Part shown: one piece after another, positions 33,511 through 43,252 of the stretch
How the letters are laid out: every line of letters begins with the position of its first letter
How positions within the stretch are numbered: position 1 is the first letter of the stretch
Origin: a virus
Direction: 5' to 3' (one strand)
DNA: 64,000 nucleotides
Virus record (IMG/VR): IMGVR_UViG_3300035698_027961
Location: 1-64,000 of that record
Position numbers and translations under genes: made by a program
Notes under the pieces: model-generated
Told to the model about the DNA's origin: nothing
What the model saw: the letters and a program-made list of their open reading frames with translations, nothing else
Database searches by the model: none

Positions 33511-34026
33511 TTAGCCCTCCGGGTACACCAGGATAATGTTTTCCTCTTGGTATACAATACTACCACCAGGCTTTAATAACCTTAGTATGTATTTTTTATT
33601 TTTTTTAAAAAATGCTGCATCGTCAATAATCAATGCGTCTATTGCTCTATTGGGCATTGCCGATAGGCCGTTTAGCTCTTTGTCTTCGGAAATCCTAAAT
33701 ATAAAAGACTTTGGGTGGCTAAGACTTATACTTAAAAGTAAGTCGATATCTTTATCTGCCACCATATATTGCACTTGTAATTTATCAGACAGGGCAGAAA
33801 TATTCTTAAAAGACTTGGAAGATAAGTCTAAGACTACATCATAGTCTTTTAAATTATAAAACCACCAGGATTGCTCCATGATGGCCTCTGTAGACTTTGA
33901 ATACTTTTCTAAACATAGAGTTTCTTCAGCTTTAATTCCAATTATATTTCTATAGATATGCGGGCATAATGCACATCGCTTTTCGCAAAAAATATTAGAT
34001 CCGCAATGACTACATAATAGATCCAT
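33511..34026 (-). CDS. Zinc-ribbon plus degenerate methyltransferase-like protein
   Basis: 171 aa. The N-terminal 'CSHCGSNIFCEKRCALCPH' offers six cysteines for a zinc site. The remaining part follows the order of SAM-dependent methyltransferases found in sugar clusters ('VVLDLSSKSF' in place of motif I, and 'LLKPGGSIVYQE' as the post-motif), but the glycine-rich SAM loop is missing, so catalysis is doubtful. It overlaps the upstream small gene by 17 bases. Confidence 0.55.
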   Translation of the reverse strand: MDLLCSHCGSNIFCEKRCALCPHIYRNIIGIKAEETLCLEKYSKSTEAIMEQSWWFYNLKDYDVVLDLSSKSFKNISALSDKLQVQYMVADKDIDLLLSISLSHPKSFIFRISEDKELNGLSAMPNRAIDALIIDDAAFFKKNKKYILRLLKPGGSIVYQEENIILVYPEG

Positions 34027-34225
34027 ATCCTTCTCCGAAAATTTTTCTAGATAATTTTAATAAATTTTTATTCCTCAAAAAGAATGATATAAATTTTTTG
34101 TCTTTAGATAATTCTTCCCATCTCTTCAGCACATTCATGCTGGTCGCCTGGCCGTCGAAGGTCTTTCCGTCAAAGCTGCTTCCGCCTCCATGATTAAATT
34201 CAAAATCATTAATTATTTTAGGCAT
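34010..34225 (-). CDS. Hypothetical small protein
   Basis: 71 aa from the ATG at 34225, which overlaps the stop of the upstream glycosyltransferase gene and has GAGGGG upstream; a longer frame to 34279 is unlikely. It contains 'NHGGGSSFDGKTFDG' followed by basic helices. No family recognised. Confidence 0.5.
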   Translation of the reverse strand: MPKIINDFEFNHGGGSSFDGKTFDGQATSMNVLKRWEELSKDKKFISFFLRNKNLLKLSRKIFGEGYGSIM

Positions 34226-35405
34226 TCTCCAGGGCCCCTCTAATTCTATCTGCGGCCTTCTTCCATGAATTGTTCTCAATTAACTTAAGCCTATCGGACT
34301 TGCTAACTAAATTATCTATGTCTGATAAAAACGTATTAAGTATGGATTCTTCACTGCAATCAAATATACGATAATCCATGTAGTCGTCAACTAAATCTTT
34401 TTTAATAAACGGACCATTAAATATCCCGATATCTACATTCTCATAGGGCCCGAGAGAATCGACTCCTAGGCCCTGAGAACCCCACTTTACAAACTTATCT
34501 TCTCCGCTAGGTATATATAGTTTGCATCCTGCCATCAAAGCTTCGATCCCGGTCAATCCACAACTTTCGACATGCGTTACACAGAATATATGGGAGCTAT
34601 TCAGGCACTCGGCTATCTGAAAGATATTACATCCCAGTCCGTCTGCAATTCCATTTCTCTTATCGTATTCAGATTCCCACCATCTAAATGATAAATCATG
34701 AGTCCATTCTTTCAAATCAAAATTGAAGAATTCAAAACCTTTATTAAGTCTGACTAATTTAATCTTTCTGTCCGGAAATATCTCTGAAATTTTAAATATT
34801 GACTTTAGATAAACATCTGTTATATCAGCTCTGAAATCTTGAAGTGCTGCGTGGTCCATTACAATGTTTATCGAATCGTATTTCTTTGAAGATGGATCAA
34901 ATATTTTATGGTCTGCGCACCAGCCCATGTATGTCGGTCGTATTGATTTATTTTTTGAATCATTTACTATGGCATCTAATGCTGCCTGGTTTGGAATTTT
35001 CCTAGCGACAAACAGATAATCTTCGTTATATTTGTTTGGGCCAAAGTGGTCATGAATTGAGCATAGCTTTACGTCGCTATTAATCTTTTTTATAAAGCGA
35101 ATATCAGCGTCATTTAACTTTGCAAACCCTCTTTGAACTGTAGTGAGGCAATAGTCGACATCACTTTTATTCTCATCTAGATGGCTTAGCACTTTGGCGA
35201 CCTGAGCCCTTCTTCGTTCTTTTGTTCCATAGTATTCTGATGATATATACTTAACCCACTCTTCGCTGTCAGCAAGATCCGATGAAGGAATAATGTCAAA
35301 GTGCCTTGATAGATATTTTGATAAGAAAAACGAACAGACATTAGCATGAGTATTGATGTTAATTTTCTTTTTTGGTTGCGGATATATTAAAAGCTTTTTC
35401 TTCAT
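34218..35405 (-). CDS. Putative GT-B glycosyltransferase
   Basis: 395 aa. The C-terminal half has 'VTHVESCGLTGIEALMAG', the Glu-x(7)-Glu-like region of GT-B enzymes, followed by 'LYIPSGEDKF'. The N-terminal half has the spacing of a Rossmann domain ('VDYCLTTVQRGF', 'VKLCSIHDHFG'). More diverged than the other island glycosyltransferases. It starts two bases after the sulfotransferase-like stop. Confidence 0.65.
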   Translation of the reverse strand: MKKKLLIYPQPKKKININTHANVCSFFLSKYLSRHFDIIPSSDLADSEEWVKYISSEYYGTKERRRAQVAKVLSHLDENKSDVDYCLTTVQRGFAKLNDADIRFIKKINSDVKLCSIHDHFGPNKYNEDYLFVARKIPNQAALDAIVNDSKNKSIRPTYMGWCADHKIFDPSSKKYDSINIVMDHAALQDFRADITDVYLKSIFKISEIFPDRKIKLVRLNKGFEFFNFDLKEWTHDLSFRWWESEYDKRNGIADGLGCNIFQIAECLNSSHIFCVTHVESCGLTGIEALMAGCKLYIPSGEDKFVKWGSQGLGVDSLGPYENVDIGIFNGPFIKKDLVDDYMDYRIFDCSEESILNTFLSDIDNLVSKSDRLKLIENNSWKKAADRIRGALENA

Positions 35406-35406
35406 A

Positions 35407-36087
35407 TTATTCCTTGAAGTATCTATAATAACTAGTCTTACTAAAATATTTTTTAAGCTCTTGATAGTTTAAAATTGAATCGACCAAGGTTCTGCGGTCT
35501 AGCTTCTCAGACCCTCGACCTGAGGTAGATGATACCCTGTATTCATTTAGATTTAAAAAATTAAATATATCTCTTGTGACAGCCTGCTTATCTAGAACTA
35601 AGTCTTCGTATGATACTTTGATATTATCAAGTTTTTCAATAAACTGTAATGCAGATAGCTCATCACTTTCCCAATCTTTAAAAAACTTATGCAGTTTGGA
35701 CTTATCAATAAATATTGGTTTCGTATCGAGTCTGACTTTCGCTGCGTCCGACAGGGCGGCCCCGTTTTTCTCATAACATCCATATTTTCTAGCCATCTCT
35801 TTGGATAAAAATACCTCTAATTTATTGTCTCTAGTTAGAAATATAACCTTTAGCTTCTGCTCTGGTCGGATTCTCTCATGAACCTTGGTTTTGGTTTTCA
35901 AAAGGAATCCGCAAGCTTTACCATTACACCCTGAGAAGCCCTGCTCGAAAGCCCATGAGTCACCATGAGATAGTATATCCGCAGTTTGTGAGTCCGAATT
36001 GCAACAGATATCTGGATGAGAATTTAAAAGGTTCATCAGCATATGACTTCCGACTCTCTGTTGTGAAAGTATTACGAACTTAATCAA
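35407..36087 (-). CDS. Sulfotransferase-like protein
   Basis: 226 aa. 'LSQQRVGSHMLMNLLNSHP' (7-25) matches the 5'-phosphosulfate loop of PAPS-dependent sulfotransferases (usually RSGST-x-L-x-x-L-x-x-HP); 'VIFLTRDN' near 80 fits the 3'-phosphate site; 'VSYEDLV' precedes the last helices as in Stf0-type enzymes. It would sulfate a glycan or lipid in the cytoplasm using host PAPS. It overlaps the methyltransferase gene by eight bases. The fold is probable; the substrate is unknown. Confidence 0.75.
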   Translation of the reverse strand: MIKFVILSQQRVGSHMLMNLLNSHPDICCNSDSQTADILSHGDSWAFEQGFSGCNGKACGFLLKTKTKVHERIRPEQKLKVIFLTRDNKLEVFLSKEMARKYGCYEKNGAALSDAAKVRLDTKPIFIDKSKLHKFFKDWESDELSALQFIEKLDNIKVSYEDLVLDKQAVTRDIFNFLNLNEYRVSSTSGRGSEKLDRRTLVDSILNYQELKKYFSKTSYYRYFKE

Positions 36088-36694
36088 CTTTTCTTACCAT
36101 GTAGATTGTTTTAAATATTCGTTCAAATGCTAAGCCGTGAGAGTTAATTTTCTTTAAAAATTCATGTAATTCTTCCTCGGTATCCCTCCTGATGCCAAAC
36201 CTAGAGATATCCATGATGACGCATCCATGGCTCTTAAATGATTCTAGTAGCTTATCGGTATTTTCATTATTATAGGTTGAGACGAAATTAAATGTTATTA
36301 ACAAATCGTACAGATTACTATTTGGAAATCTATCCAATAATAACTTAAACTTGCCTGCATTTTTGAATTTATTAGAAACCATTGACTTTAAATGCTCTGA
36401 ATCATCCAACCTATCCTTTCTGACCTCAATACCTGTAACATTATTAAATCCCAAAGCCGATAGTGCAATAGGTATCTGGCCCATGCCGCATCCAGGTTCG
36501 CATATTGCAGCATTCTTATCAAACTCCTCGCTAATGAATTTGATTATTTCTATTTCGGATTCCCCGAGAGCCATTCCTTGCGAAATTTTTGTAGAGTAGT
36601 AGTTATCGAAAGCTTCTCTAGTCTCACATATATGCTTGATCTGTTCGGTCATAATCTCATTTATCTTTTTAATTTTTTGCATCCCCATCACCAT
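36080..36694 (-). CDS. SAM-dependent methyltransferase-like protein
   Basis: 204 aa from the ATG at 36694, or 200 aa from an ATG four codons later (36682) after a GGTGATGGGG stretch. Motif I is visible as 'ICEPGCGMGQIPIALSALG' with the acidic end of strand 2 in 'VTGIEVRKDRL'. Later strands ('YDLLITFNFVS', 'CVIMDIS') fit class I methyltransferases. It may methylate a sugar or glycan terminus. It overlaps the deacetylase-like gene by 26 bases. Confidence 0.75.
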   Translation of the reverse strand: MVMGMQKIKKINEIMTEQIKHICETREAFDNYYSTKISQGMALGESEIEIIKFISEEFDKNAAICEPGCGMGQIPIALSALGFNNVTGIEVRKDRLDDSEHLKSMVSNKFKNAGKFKLLLDRFPNSNLYDLLITFNFVSTYNNENTDKLLESFKSHGCVIMDISRFGIRRDTEEELHEFLKKINSHGLAFERIFKTIYMVRKVD

Positions 36695-37790
36695 TATCCA
36701 TAAAGCTTAGAGCTTTAAATACTTCATCTGAAGTTACATATTTTAAACTAACACGAGAGCCATATGCTATCTTGCTTAATTTGTCAAAAATACTATTGAT
36801 ATTATCATCTAATAGCGGAAATTTATATTCCCCATCAACCTCGTACTCTGAAGAAAGACTGTGCGAATATGTCTTGAAAAATAATGTGCCGTTAATGATG
36901 GGTGAGCCTGCGATCATATCATAAATAAACTTACCATGGTTTGATATATTTTCGGCTACAACGTCAGAGTAATTATCAATAGAGCTAGTCGGGTGCTTTA
37001 ATCTTGAGTTCCAAATCGTAATCCTGTTCTTAACCATAACTTTGCTACCAAAATTTATAGCCATCGGATCCGAATTAATATAGTCGTAAGACCGCCATAT
37101 TGAGGGGGTTAGGCATGAAAAAGGACTCCTTATGTGAGGATCGCATTTCTTACGACCAGCCGGAAAAGTAAAGTCGGCACTGCAGCCGGCCCTTCTTAGT
37201 ATATCTAACTCACCCTCCAGCTGACAAACTCTTCTATCTGAAGCATTGAGGCCCCACTTTCCATGAACGAAGTGCCATGTTTTAAAGTCCCTTCCGGTAT
37301 TGTTCCTTAGAAATCTAAGGCACATATTCAAATAAAGCGAAAACCTCTTTTCATCATCGGTCATAGTTCCTGCGTTAATAAGTTCTCTTATCTTCGCATC
37401 CCTTGCCGGCTCCTCACTTCTGGTAAAATGCTCATGATGAATGTGCAGCTGAATGTCCATCTTTGTCTCTTCAGATATTTTCTTTAGAATTTTTCCAGAA
37501 CTAATCGTGATATCATTTTCTACAAACCCAATGGAGTCATCTTCAAAGAAATGGCCAGAGCCATCATCTTCGTCTCTAGATATTACAGCAAAAGTTGGTC
37601 TAAAAAATAGACTCATCTTTCTAGTATGTTTCTGAGAATTAGATTTCTCTATGAAAGAATCTATATGCCTTTCCTCAATAATTTTATTCGAGTCTAACGT
37701 TGTTGGTTCAAAATGATCTATATGAAAGCATAATATTTTCTTAATTCCTCTTGAATATAGTAAATCAGAAATTTCTTTATCCGTGTACAT
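36669..37790 (-). CDS. Polysaccharide-deacetylase-like protein
   Basis: 373 aa. The early 'LCFHIDHFEP' and central 'DIQLHIHHEHF' provide the Asp and His-x-x-x-His-type metal ligands of carbohydrate esterase 4 relatives, and 'LDILRRAGCSADFTFPAGRK' is a segment I know from uncharacterised deacetylase-superfamily proteins in polysaccharide clusters. It may remove acetyl groups from a glycan intermediate. It starts in a TAATG overlap with the upstream glycosyltransferase. Activity is inferred. Confidence 0.7.
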   Translation of the reverse strand: MYTDKEISDLLYSRGIKKILCFHIDHFEPTTLDSNKIIEERHIDSFIEKSNSQKHTRKMSLFFRPTFAVISRDEDDGSGHFFEDDSIGFVENDITISSGKILKKISEETKMDIQLHIHHEHFTRSEEPARDAKIRELINAGTMTDDEKRFSLYLNMCLRFLRNNTGRDFKTWHFVHGKWGLNASDRRVCQLEGELDILRRAGCSADFTFPAGRKKCDPHIRSPFSCLTPSIWRSYDYINSDPMAINFGSKVMVKNRITIWNSRLKHPTSSIDNYSDVVAENISNHGKFIYDMIAGSPIINGTLFFKTYSHSLSSEYEVDGEYKFPLLDDNINSIFDKLSKIAYGSRVSLKYVTSDEVFKALSFMDNGDGDAKN

Positions 37791-38827
37791 TATATTATTC
37801 CGTTTATACTTCTTAGCAGAGAGCCGAAATCATGGTTAATTTCTACTCTACTCTCTGACTTTATCAGTGACGCTGACTTTTCAACCCACTCATCTACATC
37901 ATATATATCACTACAAACAGAGCTATCAGGATATAGTTCGCTCCATCCGCAATTATTAGAAACTAAAATATTTGAACCTGCCATAATTGCCTCCTTAATA
38001 ACGTTCGGAGAGGCGTCGTAATATGATGTGCAAATAACTAATTTTGAATTTTGAATTATTTTAATAACTTCAGTTTGATTCATCAGGTTATACTTTTTGC
38101 AGTTACTAACTCCTGCAAAAATATTGCTCCCTTCACCTATAACTACTTTTTTATTGCTTTTGAACGATTTATTTGACATCAATTTTAAAGCCAACTTTGA
38201 ATTTTTAACTGGCCTATTTAGATTAGAGCATATGAACGCTATGTCTATTTCCCTATCTGAGAATTTTTTCCCAATTTCTATTTTATGATTAAATGCCATA
38301 GATGTATCTATCGGTTGCTTAATTTTTTTATTTTTCCCGTAGTTCTTAATTAGTATTTTTGATGCCTGATGGCTATTGGGAATTACTAAGTCTGCCTTTT
38401 TAACACAGGATGCCTCGGGAGCAAAAAATAAAGGTTCCATTCTTGATTCTGTATAGCTGACGGATGATATATTTCTAGATGATAATTCAGACATCTGTGG
38501 CGAACCTGTTACTAGATAAACATTTTTTACCCCAGGAAACATAGGCCCTGAAATAACCGGGGCAGCATAGTTTTTTGACAAAATTATATCAGGAGTACCC
38601 TTCAGATACTTTTCAATTATCTTTACAGCCATCTGTTTACTGTCTCTATCGCCAATTCTAAAAACTCCACCTATGTTGTCTATATCTACAACCACGTCTT
38701 TGTTTTCAAAGAAAATACAGGCAACGGTGTGGCCGTGAAATCTTAGATACTTTACTAAAGCATAAGAGTTTGTAGCTGCGCCACCATAATAAGGATACTG
38801 AGTGCTAGTAATTAATATTTTAGACAT
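37790..38827 (-). CDS. Glycosyltransferase, GT4-like
   Basis: 345 aa from the ATG at 38827, which shares bases with the upstream stop (TAATG); a longer frame to 38878 is less likely. It starts 'ILITSTQYPYYGGAATNSY', a typical GT4 N-terminus, has 'IPNSHQASKIL' in the middle and 'LVICTSYYDASPNVIKEAIM' with the conserved Glu near the C-terminus. It probably uses a nucleotide sugar to extend the island's glycan. Confidence 0.85.
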   Translation of the reverse strand: MSKILITSTQYPYYGGAATNSYALVKYLRFHGHTVACIFFENKDVVVDIDNIGGVFRIGDRDSKQMAVKIIEKYLKGTPDIILSKNYAAPVISGPMFPGVKNVYLVTGSPQMSELSSRNISSVSYTESRMEPLFFAPEASCVKKADLVIPNSHQASKILIKNYGKNKKIKQPIDTSMAFNHKIEIGKKFSDREIDIAFICSNLNRPVKNSKLALKLMSNKSFKSNKKVVIGEGSNIFAGVSNCKKYNLMNQTEVIKIIQNSKLVICTSYYDASPNVIKEAIMAGSNILVSNNCGWSELYPDSSVCSDIYDVDEWVEKSASLIKSESRVEINHDFGSLLRSINGII

Positions 38828-39711
38828 TATATTTTTATAAACTCGATAAAAGCTCGACTTCTTAATTCCCATGACCAATTCTGTTCTATTTGGTCTCGAA
38901 GATAAATTCCATTTTTAGAAACCTGCTCACTGGTGGTTGAAATGATGGTCTTTTTTAATGCAGCTTCTGTTGAGACGATTGCTATGTCTTTATTCCTATT
39001 AATTAGCTGAGGAACATTTCCAACATTGGTTGATATAATGTTTCTACCACATGATGCCGCTTCAAGAATTGGATTTGGTGTTCCCTCGGAAGTGCTAAAG
39101 CAAATTAATGTGCCTATCGAGTTATAAAATTTATTCATTTCTTGACGGCCGTATCCACTCTTATGAGTCGCAATCTTAAGTGTTGATTTAACATCTTTTA
39201 ATGCAAATATTTTTTCAATTACATCAAATCTCTTCACATCCCTATCACGATTTCCAACCCAACCAAAAACACTAGCATACTCTGATGGATCGCTGATGGG
39301 CTTAAAAAAATCTGATTCGACGCCAAAGGGAGTATTAAATATTTTTATACCAAGGCTAGCGCATGGCTGCTTAAACTCATTATACAAATAATTACTCGAA
39401 GTACTTATTGCGTCATATATAATAAAAGACTTAGCCATCTTATCAGCCTTCGGTCTTCCGACATGGCTTGATACGGTAGTAATTAACCTATAGGATCTCT
39501 TGCCTCTGGGATCTAGATACTTATTTATAATTCCATATATTGGCCAGTTTAGAAGATAAACTATGTCGAACCCGTCTAGATCGGACCTTGACTTAATCTC
39601 TTTAAAGTGAGTTATTTTGCTTGTATGTTCAGGAAGGTACTTAACCAGTGCATTTGCCCTGCTTGATAATGCCCAATTATAACTATCAACTACATAGAGT
39701 ACATTTTTCAT
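38827..39711 (-). CDS. Glycosyltransferase, GT4-like
   Basis: 294 aa from the ATG at 39711, overlapping the upstream stop (ATGA); the frame continues to 39738 but inside the neighbour. 'VFGWVGNRDRDVKRFDVI' and 'LICFSTSEGTPNPILEAASCG' are the donor-binding loop and Glu region of GT4 enzymes, and 'TNVGNVPQLI' follows as usual. The N-terminal acceptor domain is short. Confidence 0.87.
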   Translation of the reverse strand: MKNVLYVVDSYNWALSSRANALVKYLPEHTSKITHFKEIKSRSDLDGFDIVYLLNWPIYGIINKYLDPRGKRSYRLITTVSSHVGRPKADKMAKSFIIYDAISTSSNYLYNEFKQPCASLGIKIFNTPFGVESDFFKPISDPSEYASVFGWVGNRDRDVKRFDVIEKIFALKDVKSTLKIATHKSGYGRQEMNKFYNSIGTLICFSTSEGTPNPILEAASCGRNIISTNVGNVPQLINRNKDIAIVSTEAALKKTIISTTSEQVSKNGIYLRDQIEQNWSWELRSRAFIEFIKI

Positions 39712-40628
39712 ACGGCATCGCCAAGAACTGACTCCCACGATGATATAAAATCCTTGATGTGAAAATGCTTAATAGCTATTTCGCGAGCTGAGTTGCCAAA
39801 ATCATTTCTCATCATAGATGAGCCAAGAAGTCTCTTTATTTCCAGAACTATTTCTTTATCATCATTTGATAAAATAGCGTTCTTTTTATGAGCAAAGTAC
39901 TTAGATATTTCGTAATTATTTGTAGATACAATTGGCATTCCGCACATAGCTGCTTCGGCTCGACTTCTCGGCATGGCGGAAGAGTGAGTTGGATTAAAAT
40001 ATACACTGTAAGAGTTATATATTCTTATCAGCTGTTCAAAATCTTCAGCCTGTCTATCTACTTTATATAGATCCAGGTTGCCATGCCCAACTACGTCAGC
40101 TATCTGAAGTTTGGAAGAAACCCTATCCCATAGCGGAAATCCCATAACATGAGATCTTGACCTGAAAGCATTTGCTACTGTAAGAATTCTTTTATTTTTT
40201 TCCAAATTTAAATTACAAAATTCTTCAGGATCATATCCATGAACTATATAATAGTGCCTTTTATCTGGAAACTTTTTGCTGTAGTTAGTCATAACATCGA
40301 GAGAGTTCCACACAACATGCCGACAGTAGCTAGGTATGTCAAATGGGGTGGTGGTTTGAACTACCGCTATAGGAACTGCACCTTTCTTAACGAAGTATGA
40401 AACTCTTTCACGCTGAACTGGAGATCTGACAATAACTACATCAAAATTTTCATCTCTTAGGCTTGCCTCATCGGATAATGTTATATTTTCATTAAGAGGT
40501 CGGTGTTTTTCGTTCCAGCTTGGAATCTTTTTATTTGCACCAACCAAGCATATATCATGATTTATTTTGGCAAATTCTCTCTGATGCCCCTGATGAACAT
40601 ACCAGTCTAAAATCTTAAGTCTTGTCAT
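39708..40628 (-). CDS. Glycosyltransferase-like protein (GT-B)
   Basis: 306 aa. 'YYIVHGYDPEEF' and 'RILTVANAFRSR' mark the start of the C-terminal domain, and 'SAMPRSRAEAAMCGMPIVSTN' corresponds to the Glu-containing donor loop, although Pro-Arg-Ser replaces the more usual Glu-Gly. Next in line in the run of coupled glycosyltransferases, sharing four bases with both neighbours. Confidence 0.75.
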   Translation of the reverse strand: MTRLKILDWYVHQGHQREFAKINHDICLVGANKKIPSWNEKHRPLNENITLSDEASLRDENFDVVIVRSPVQRERVSYFVKKGAVPIAVVQTTTPFDIPSYCRHVVWNSLDVMTNYSKKFPDKRHYYIVHGYDPEEFCNLNLEKNKRILTVANAFRSRSHVMGFPLWDRVSSKLQIADVVGHGNLDLYKVDRQAEDFEQLIRIYNSYSVYFNPTHSSAMPRSRAEAAMCGMPIVSTNNYEISKYFAHKKNAILSNDDKEIVLEIKRLLGSSMMRNDFGNSAREIAIKHFHIKDFISSWESVLGDAV

Positions 40629-41719
40629 ATTTTTATAATCTCCATCTCTATAAGTTTTGATACATTTTCAACGCTCATAGAATTTGCAATTTCGGAACAT
40701 AAAGTACCTTTATCTTTATATTTTTTATGATTGATATATACATCTTTTAGTAATTCGGACAAGTGCAACTCGCTTGGATATGCCCACCTCTGATAATTTC
40801 CATATAGGTGGGACCACTCCATATCTGATACGGGGCCCAGGTTATGATTTATAATGTGGGCAGAATTATTATCCAGGTATTCCGTAACGCCGCCATACTT
40901 GGTTGTCACAATCTGCTTACCCATTCTCATAGCGTCATGAATGGGCATGCCCCAGCCCTCACCATGATGCGGGGCAACATAGCAGTCTCCAGTATTATGA
41001 AGCATCTTAATAAATCTGCTGGAAATAACCTTGCTTGAAAGATATATGGGTGGATAGTATTTTAAATTAAGCTCTCTCTTTAAATTTATGATATCTGGCC
41101 TTATCAAGTCTTCTGTGTGCCCGGCTATATTTAGAGGGTTTACTTTTAATATTAAGATAACATCGTCTTTTTTAGAAAAAGCTTTATAGTACGAGCGAAG
41201 TAGGGTCTTCCAATTCTTTCTATTCTGCCATTGAAATATTGAATAAAATTTATAAGTCTCATCGCTAACTACGTAATCTCTTGAAAAGCCTGACGGAATT
41301 TGAATTTTCTCTTTAGCTGTCCAGTCGTTACATGGCGTTGGAATTACTTTAATCTCACCCCTGTACTTTGAAGCTATGCAGGCTTCTTTAACTAATTCGC
41401 ATGGAACCCACAATTCGTCGACCTGATTAATACTATGAGACCACGACCTAGGAAGCCTGTCAGCTTCCCAATAAAAGTAGCCAACCTTATAAGAATTACT
41501 CTTATGCCTGTTATATGGTGGGCAGTGAAGATAAAAGTCTATTTCAGTTTTTCCCTCATAATTATTTAGCTTAGATATGACCGAATTTTTGTCACTTACG
41601 GGTGATAGTTGAAATTTTGTATTTACGCTCGAAATAGCAAAAGCTTTTGCAAAGTTAGCAACAGCGTTGCCATAACCCGTATGAGAGCTTAATGGGCCAA
41701 AAAATCTAACCGCCTTCAT
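40625..41719 (-). CDS. Glycosyltransferase, GT4-like
   Basis: 364 aa from the ATG at 41719 with AGGAGG five bases upstream; the GTG two codons earlier has no spacing. 'RFFGPLSSHTGYGNAVANF' is the N-terminal glycine loop, 'GYFYWEADRLPRSW' is a segment typical of GT4 relatives with a 'YEW/YW' acceptor motif, and 'VAPHHGEGWGMPIHDAMRMG' is the donor loop with two Glu/Asp positions. Well conserved. Confidence 0.88.
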   Translation of the reverse strand: MKAVRFFGPLSSHTGYGNAVANFAKAFAISSVNTKFQLSPVSDKNSVISKLNNYEGKTEIDFYLHCPPYNRHKSNSYKVGYFYWEADRLPRSWSHSINQVDELWVPCELVKEACIASKYRGEIKVIPTPCNDWTAKEKIQIPSGFSRDYVVSDETYKFYSIFQWQNRKNWKTLLRSYYKAFSKKDDVILILKVNPLNIAGHTEDLIRPDIINLKRELNLKYYPPIYLSSKVISSRFIKMLHNTGDCYVAPHHGEGWGMPIHDAMRMGKQIVTTKYGGVTEYLDNNSAHIINHNLGPVSDMEWSHLYGNYQRWAYPSELHLSELLKDVYINHKKYKDKGTLCSEIANSMSVENVSKLIEMEIIKI

Positions 41720-41728
41720 TGCCACCTC

Positions 41729-43252
41729 CTATACATATTCGCCTTGCAATATATCTATACTTTTATCGACCTGTGTATATCGTGTCCCTACGGATTCGAG
41801 AATGTCAATAAAGCTTTTCTGTATTGTTTTTATATCGTGATTCCCTGCAACATAATTTCTTGCCGACATAATAACATCCAGCCTATCTATGTTTTTCAAT
41901 ATTAATTCAGCATCCACTTTGGCATCCCCAGATATTGCGAAACATGTTTTGCCATCAGTGAGTATGTCCGGAATGGCGCCGACCATATTTGAAAAGACTG
42001 GAACCCCAGAAGACATAGCTTCCAATATTGATATGGGTGTCCCCTCCATATTAGATGCTAAAACGAAGGCATCAAAAGATGGAACATATTCGTGAACATT
42101 ATTTTTATGCCCTAGAATTTTAAAGTTACTTAGATCTTTTGCTAAAATCTTTAGCGATTTTCTTTCGGGTCCATCACCTATAACCACTATGGTATCGTTT
42201 TTTAAAACTTTAGCTAAGTCTATAAGATACTCTATATTCTTTTCTTTAGATAGCCTGGCCACCGTTCCTATAACACTCCCATTGAAATTTGATAAGTAAT
42301 TATTTTTTACATCAGACGGATAAAATAAATCAGAATCTATTGGTATTGGCAACACAGATCTCTTGAATTCCCCACTTATGTTGGCGGCTAATGATTTGGA
42401 TACCACAATCATATGTTCAAGCTCTTCTCTCGATGTTACCTTTGATAAAGAGCCTGACCATTCAAAATCGCTGTGATAAATCTCCATCAGGTAACTTGAT
42501 ATTTTGCCCTCTTTCTTAAGAGCAATCATCCTTCTATAAATATCCTCACTGTTATAATACAGAACTATATCATAGTCATTGGATATCATGTGACCTGGCA
42601 AATGCACCGGGGACTTTAATAGTACGTGAGATACATTATCCTGCGTGATTAAATTCTGAAGATTGTTTTGCCTGAGATAGACAATCACGAAGTCAATCGA
42701 GTTAGTTTCGGAAATTAAGTTCTTAATATATATCTCTGCTCCGCCACAAATTTGATACGGAACAATAAAGCAGACTTTTCTTTTAAACTTTTCTGATGCC
42801 ACGATATCTAATACATGGGCGTTTTTAGCTATTTGTGGTTCAGACTCCTTACTTAATATGGCTTTTTTTATTTTTTCAGCCACGTCTTCTTCTTGAGATA
42901 TAATAATTCTTCCTATCTCTACGCTTCCGTATATATTCCTGTCTCTAGATATTCTAATTATACACTGCCCGTAATTCTTTTTGACATTCATACTTGCAGA
43001 AAAATTGGCCAAACTTGTGCCAAAATTAATTTCTTGGCTTAATATGATATCATTTTGCCCACTAAGAATCTCTAATAATATCTTGCCATTACCGGATCTC
43101 TTTTTGCCCATGATTTTGATCATATGCTGGCCTGATTTCAAATTAATATCATGATAAAAGCTAGAGGACTTTAGCGCAAGAATACTGTTGCCTCTAATTT
43201 CAAAACTTTTACCAATCCATTTTTTTGCATCTATAGAGTCAAATACTTTCAT
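41729..43252 (-). CDS. Glycosyltransferase GT4 with N-terminal beta domain
   Basis: 507 aa, the largest of the group. The first 130 residues alternate short strands ('SFYHDINLKSGQHMIKIMG', 'KILLEILSG', 'QCIIRISRD') and resemble a carbohydrate-binding-like beta sandwich. The rest is a full GT4: 'CFIVPYQICGGAEIYIKNL', 'GTVARLSKEKNIEYLIDLA', 'VVIGDGPERKSL' and 'VLASNMEGTPISILEAMSSG'. The extra domain may hold the acceptor glycan or protein. It overlaps the next gene upstream by four bases. Confidence 0.88.
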   Translation of the reverse strand: MKVFDSIDAKKWIGKSFEIRGNSILALKSSSFYHDINLKSGQHMIKIMGKKRSGNGKILLEILSGQNDIILSQEINFGTSLANFSASMNVKKNYGQCIIRISRDRNIYGSVEIGRIIISQEEDVAEKIKKAILSKESEPQIAKNAHVLDIVASEKFKRKVCFIVPYQICGGAEIYIKNLISETNSIDFVIVYLRQNNLQNLITQDNVSHVLLKSPVHLPGHMISNDYDIVLYYNSEDIYRRMIALKKEGKISSYLMEIYHSDFEWSGSLSKVTSREELEHMIVVSKSLAANISGEFKRSVLPIPIDSDLFYPSDVKNNYLSNFNGSVIGTVARLSKEKNIEYLIDLAKVLKNDTIVVIGDGPERKSLKILAKDLSNFKILGHKNNVHEYVPSFDAFVLASNMEGTPISILEAMSSGVPVFSNMVGAIPDILTDGKTCFAISGDAKVDAELILKNIDRLDVIMSARNYVAGNHDIKTIQKSFIDILESVGTRYTQVDKSIDILQGEYV

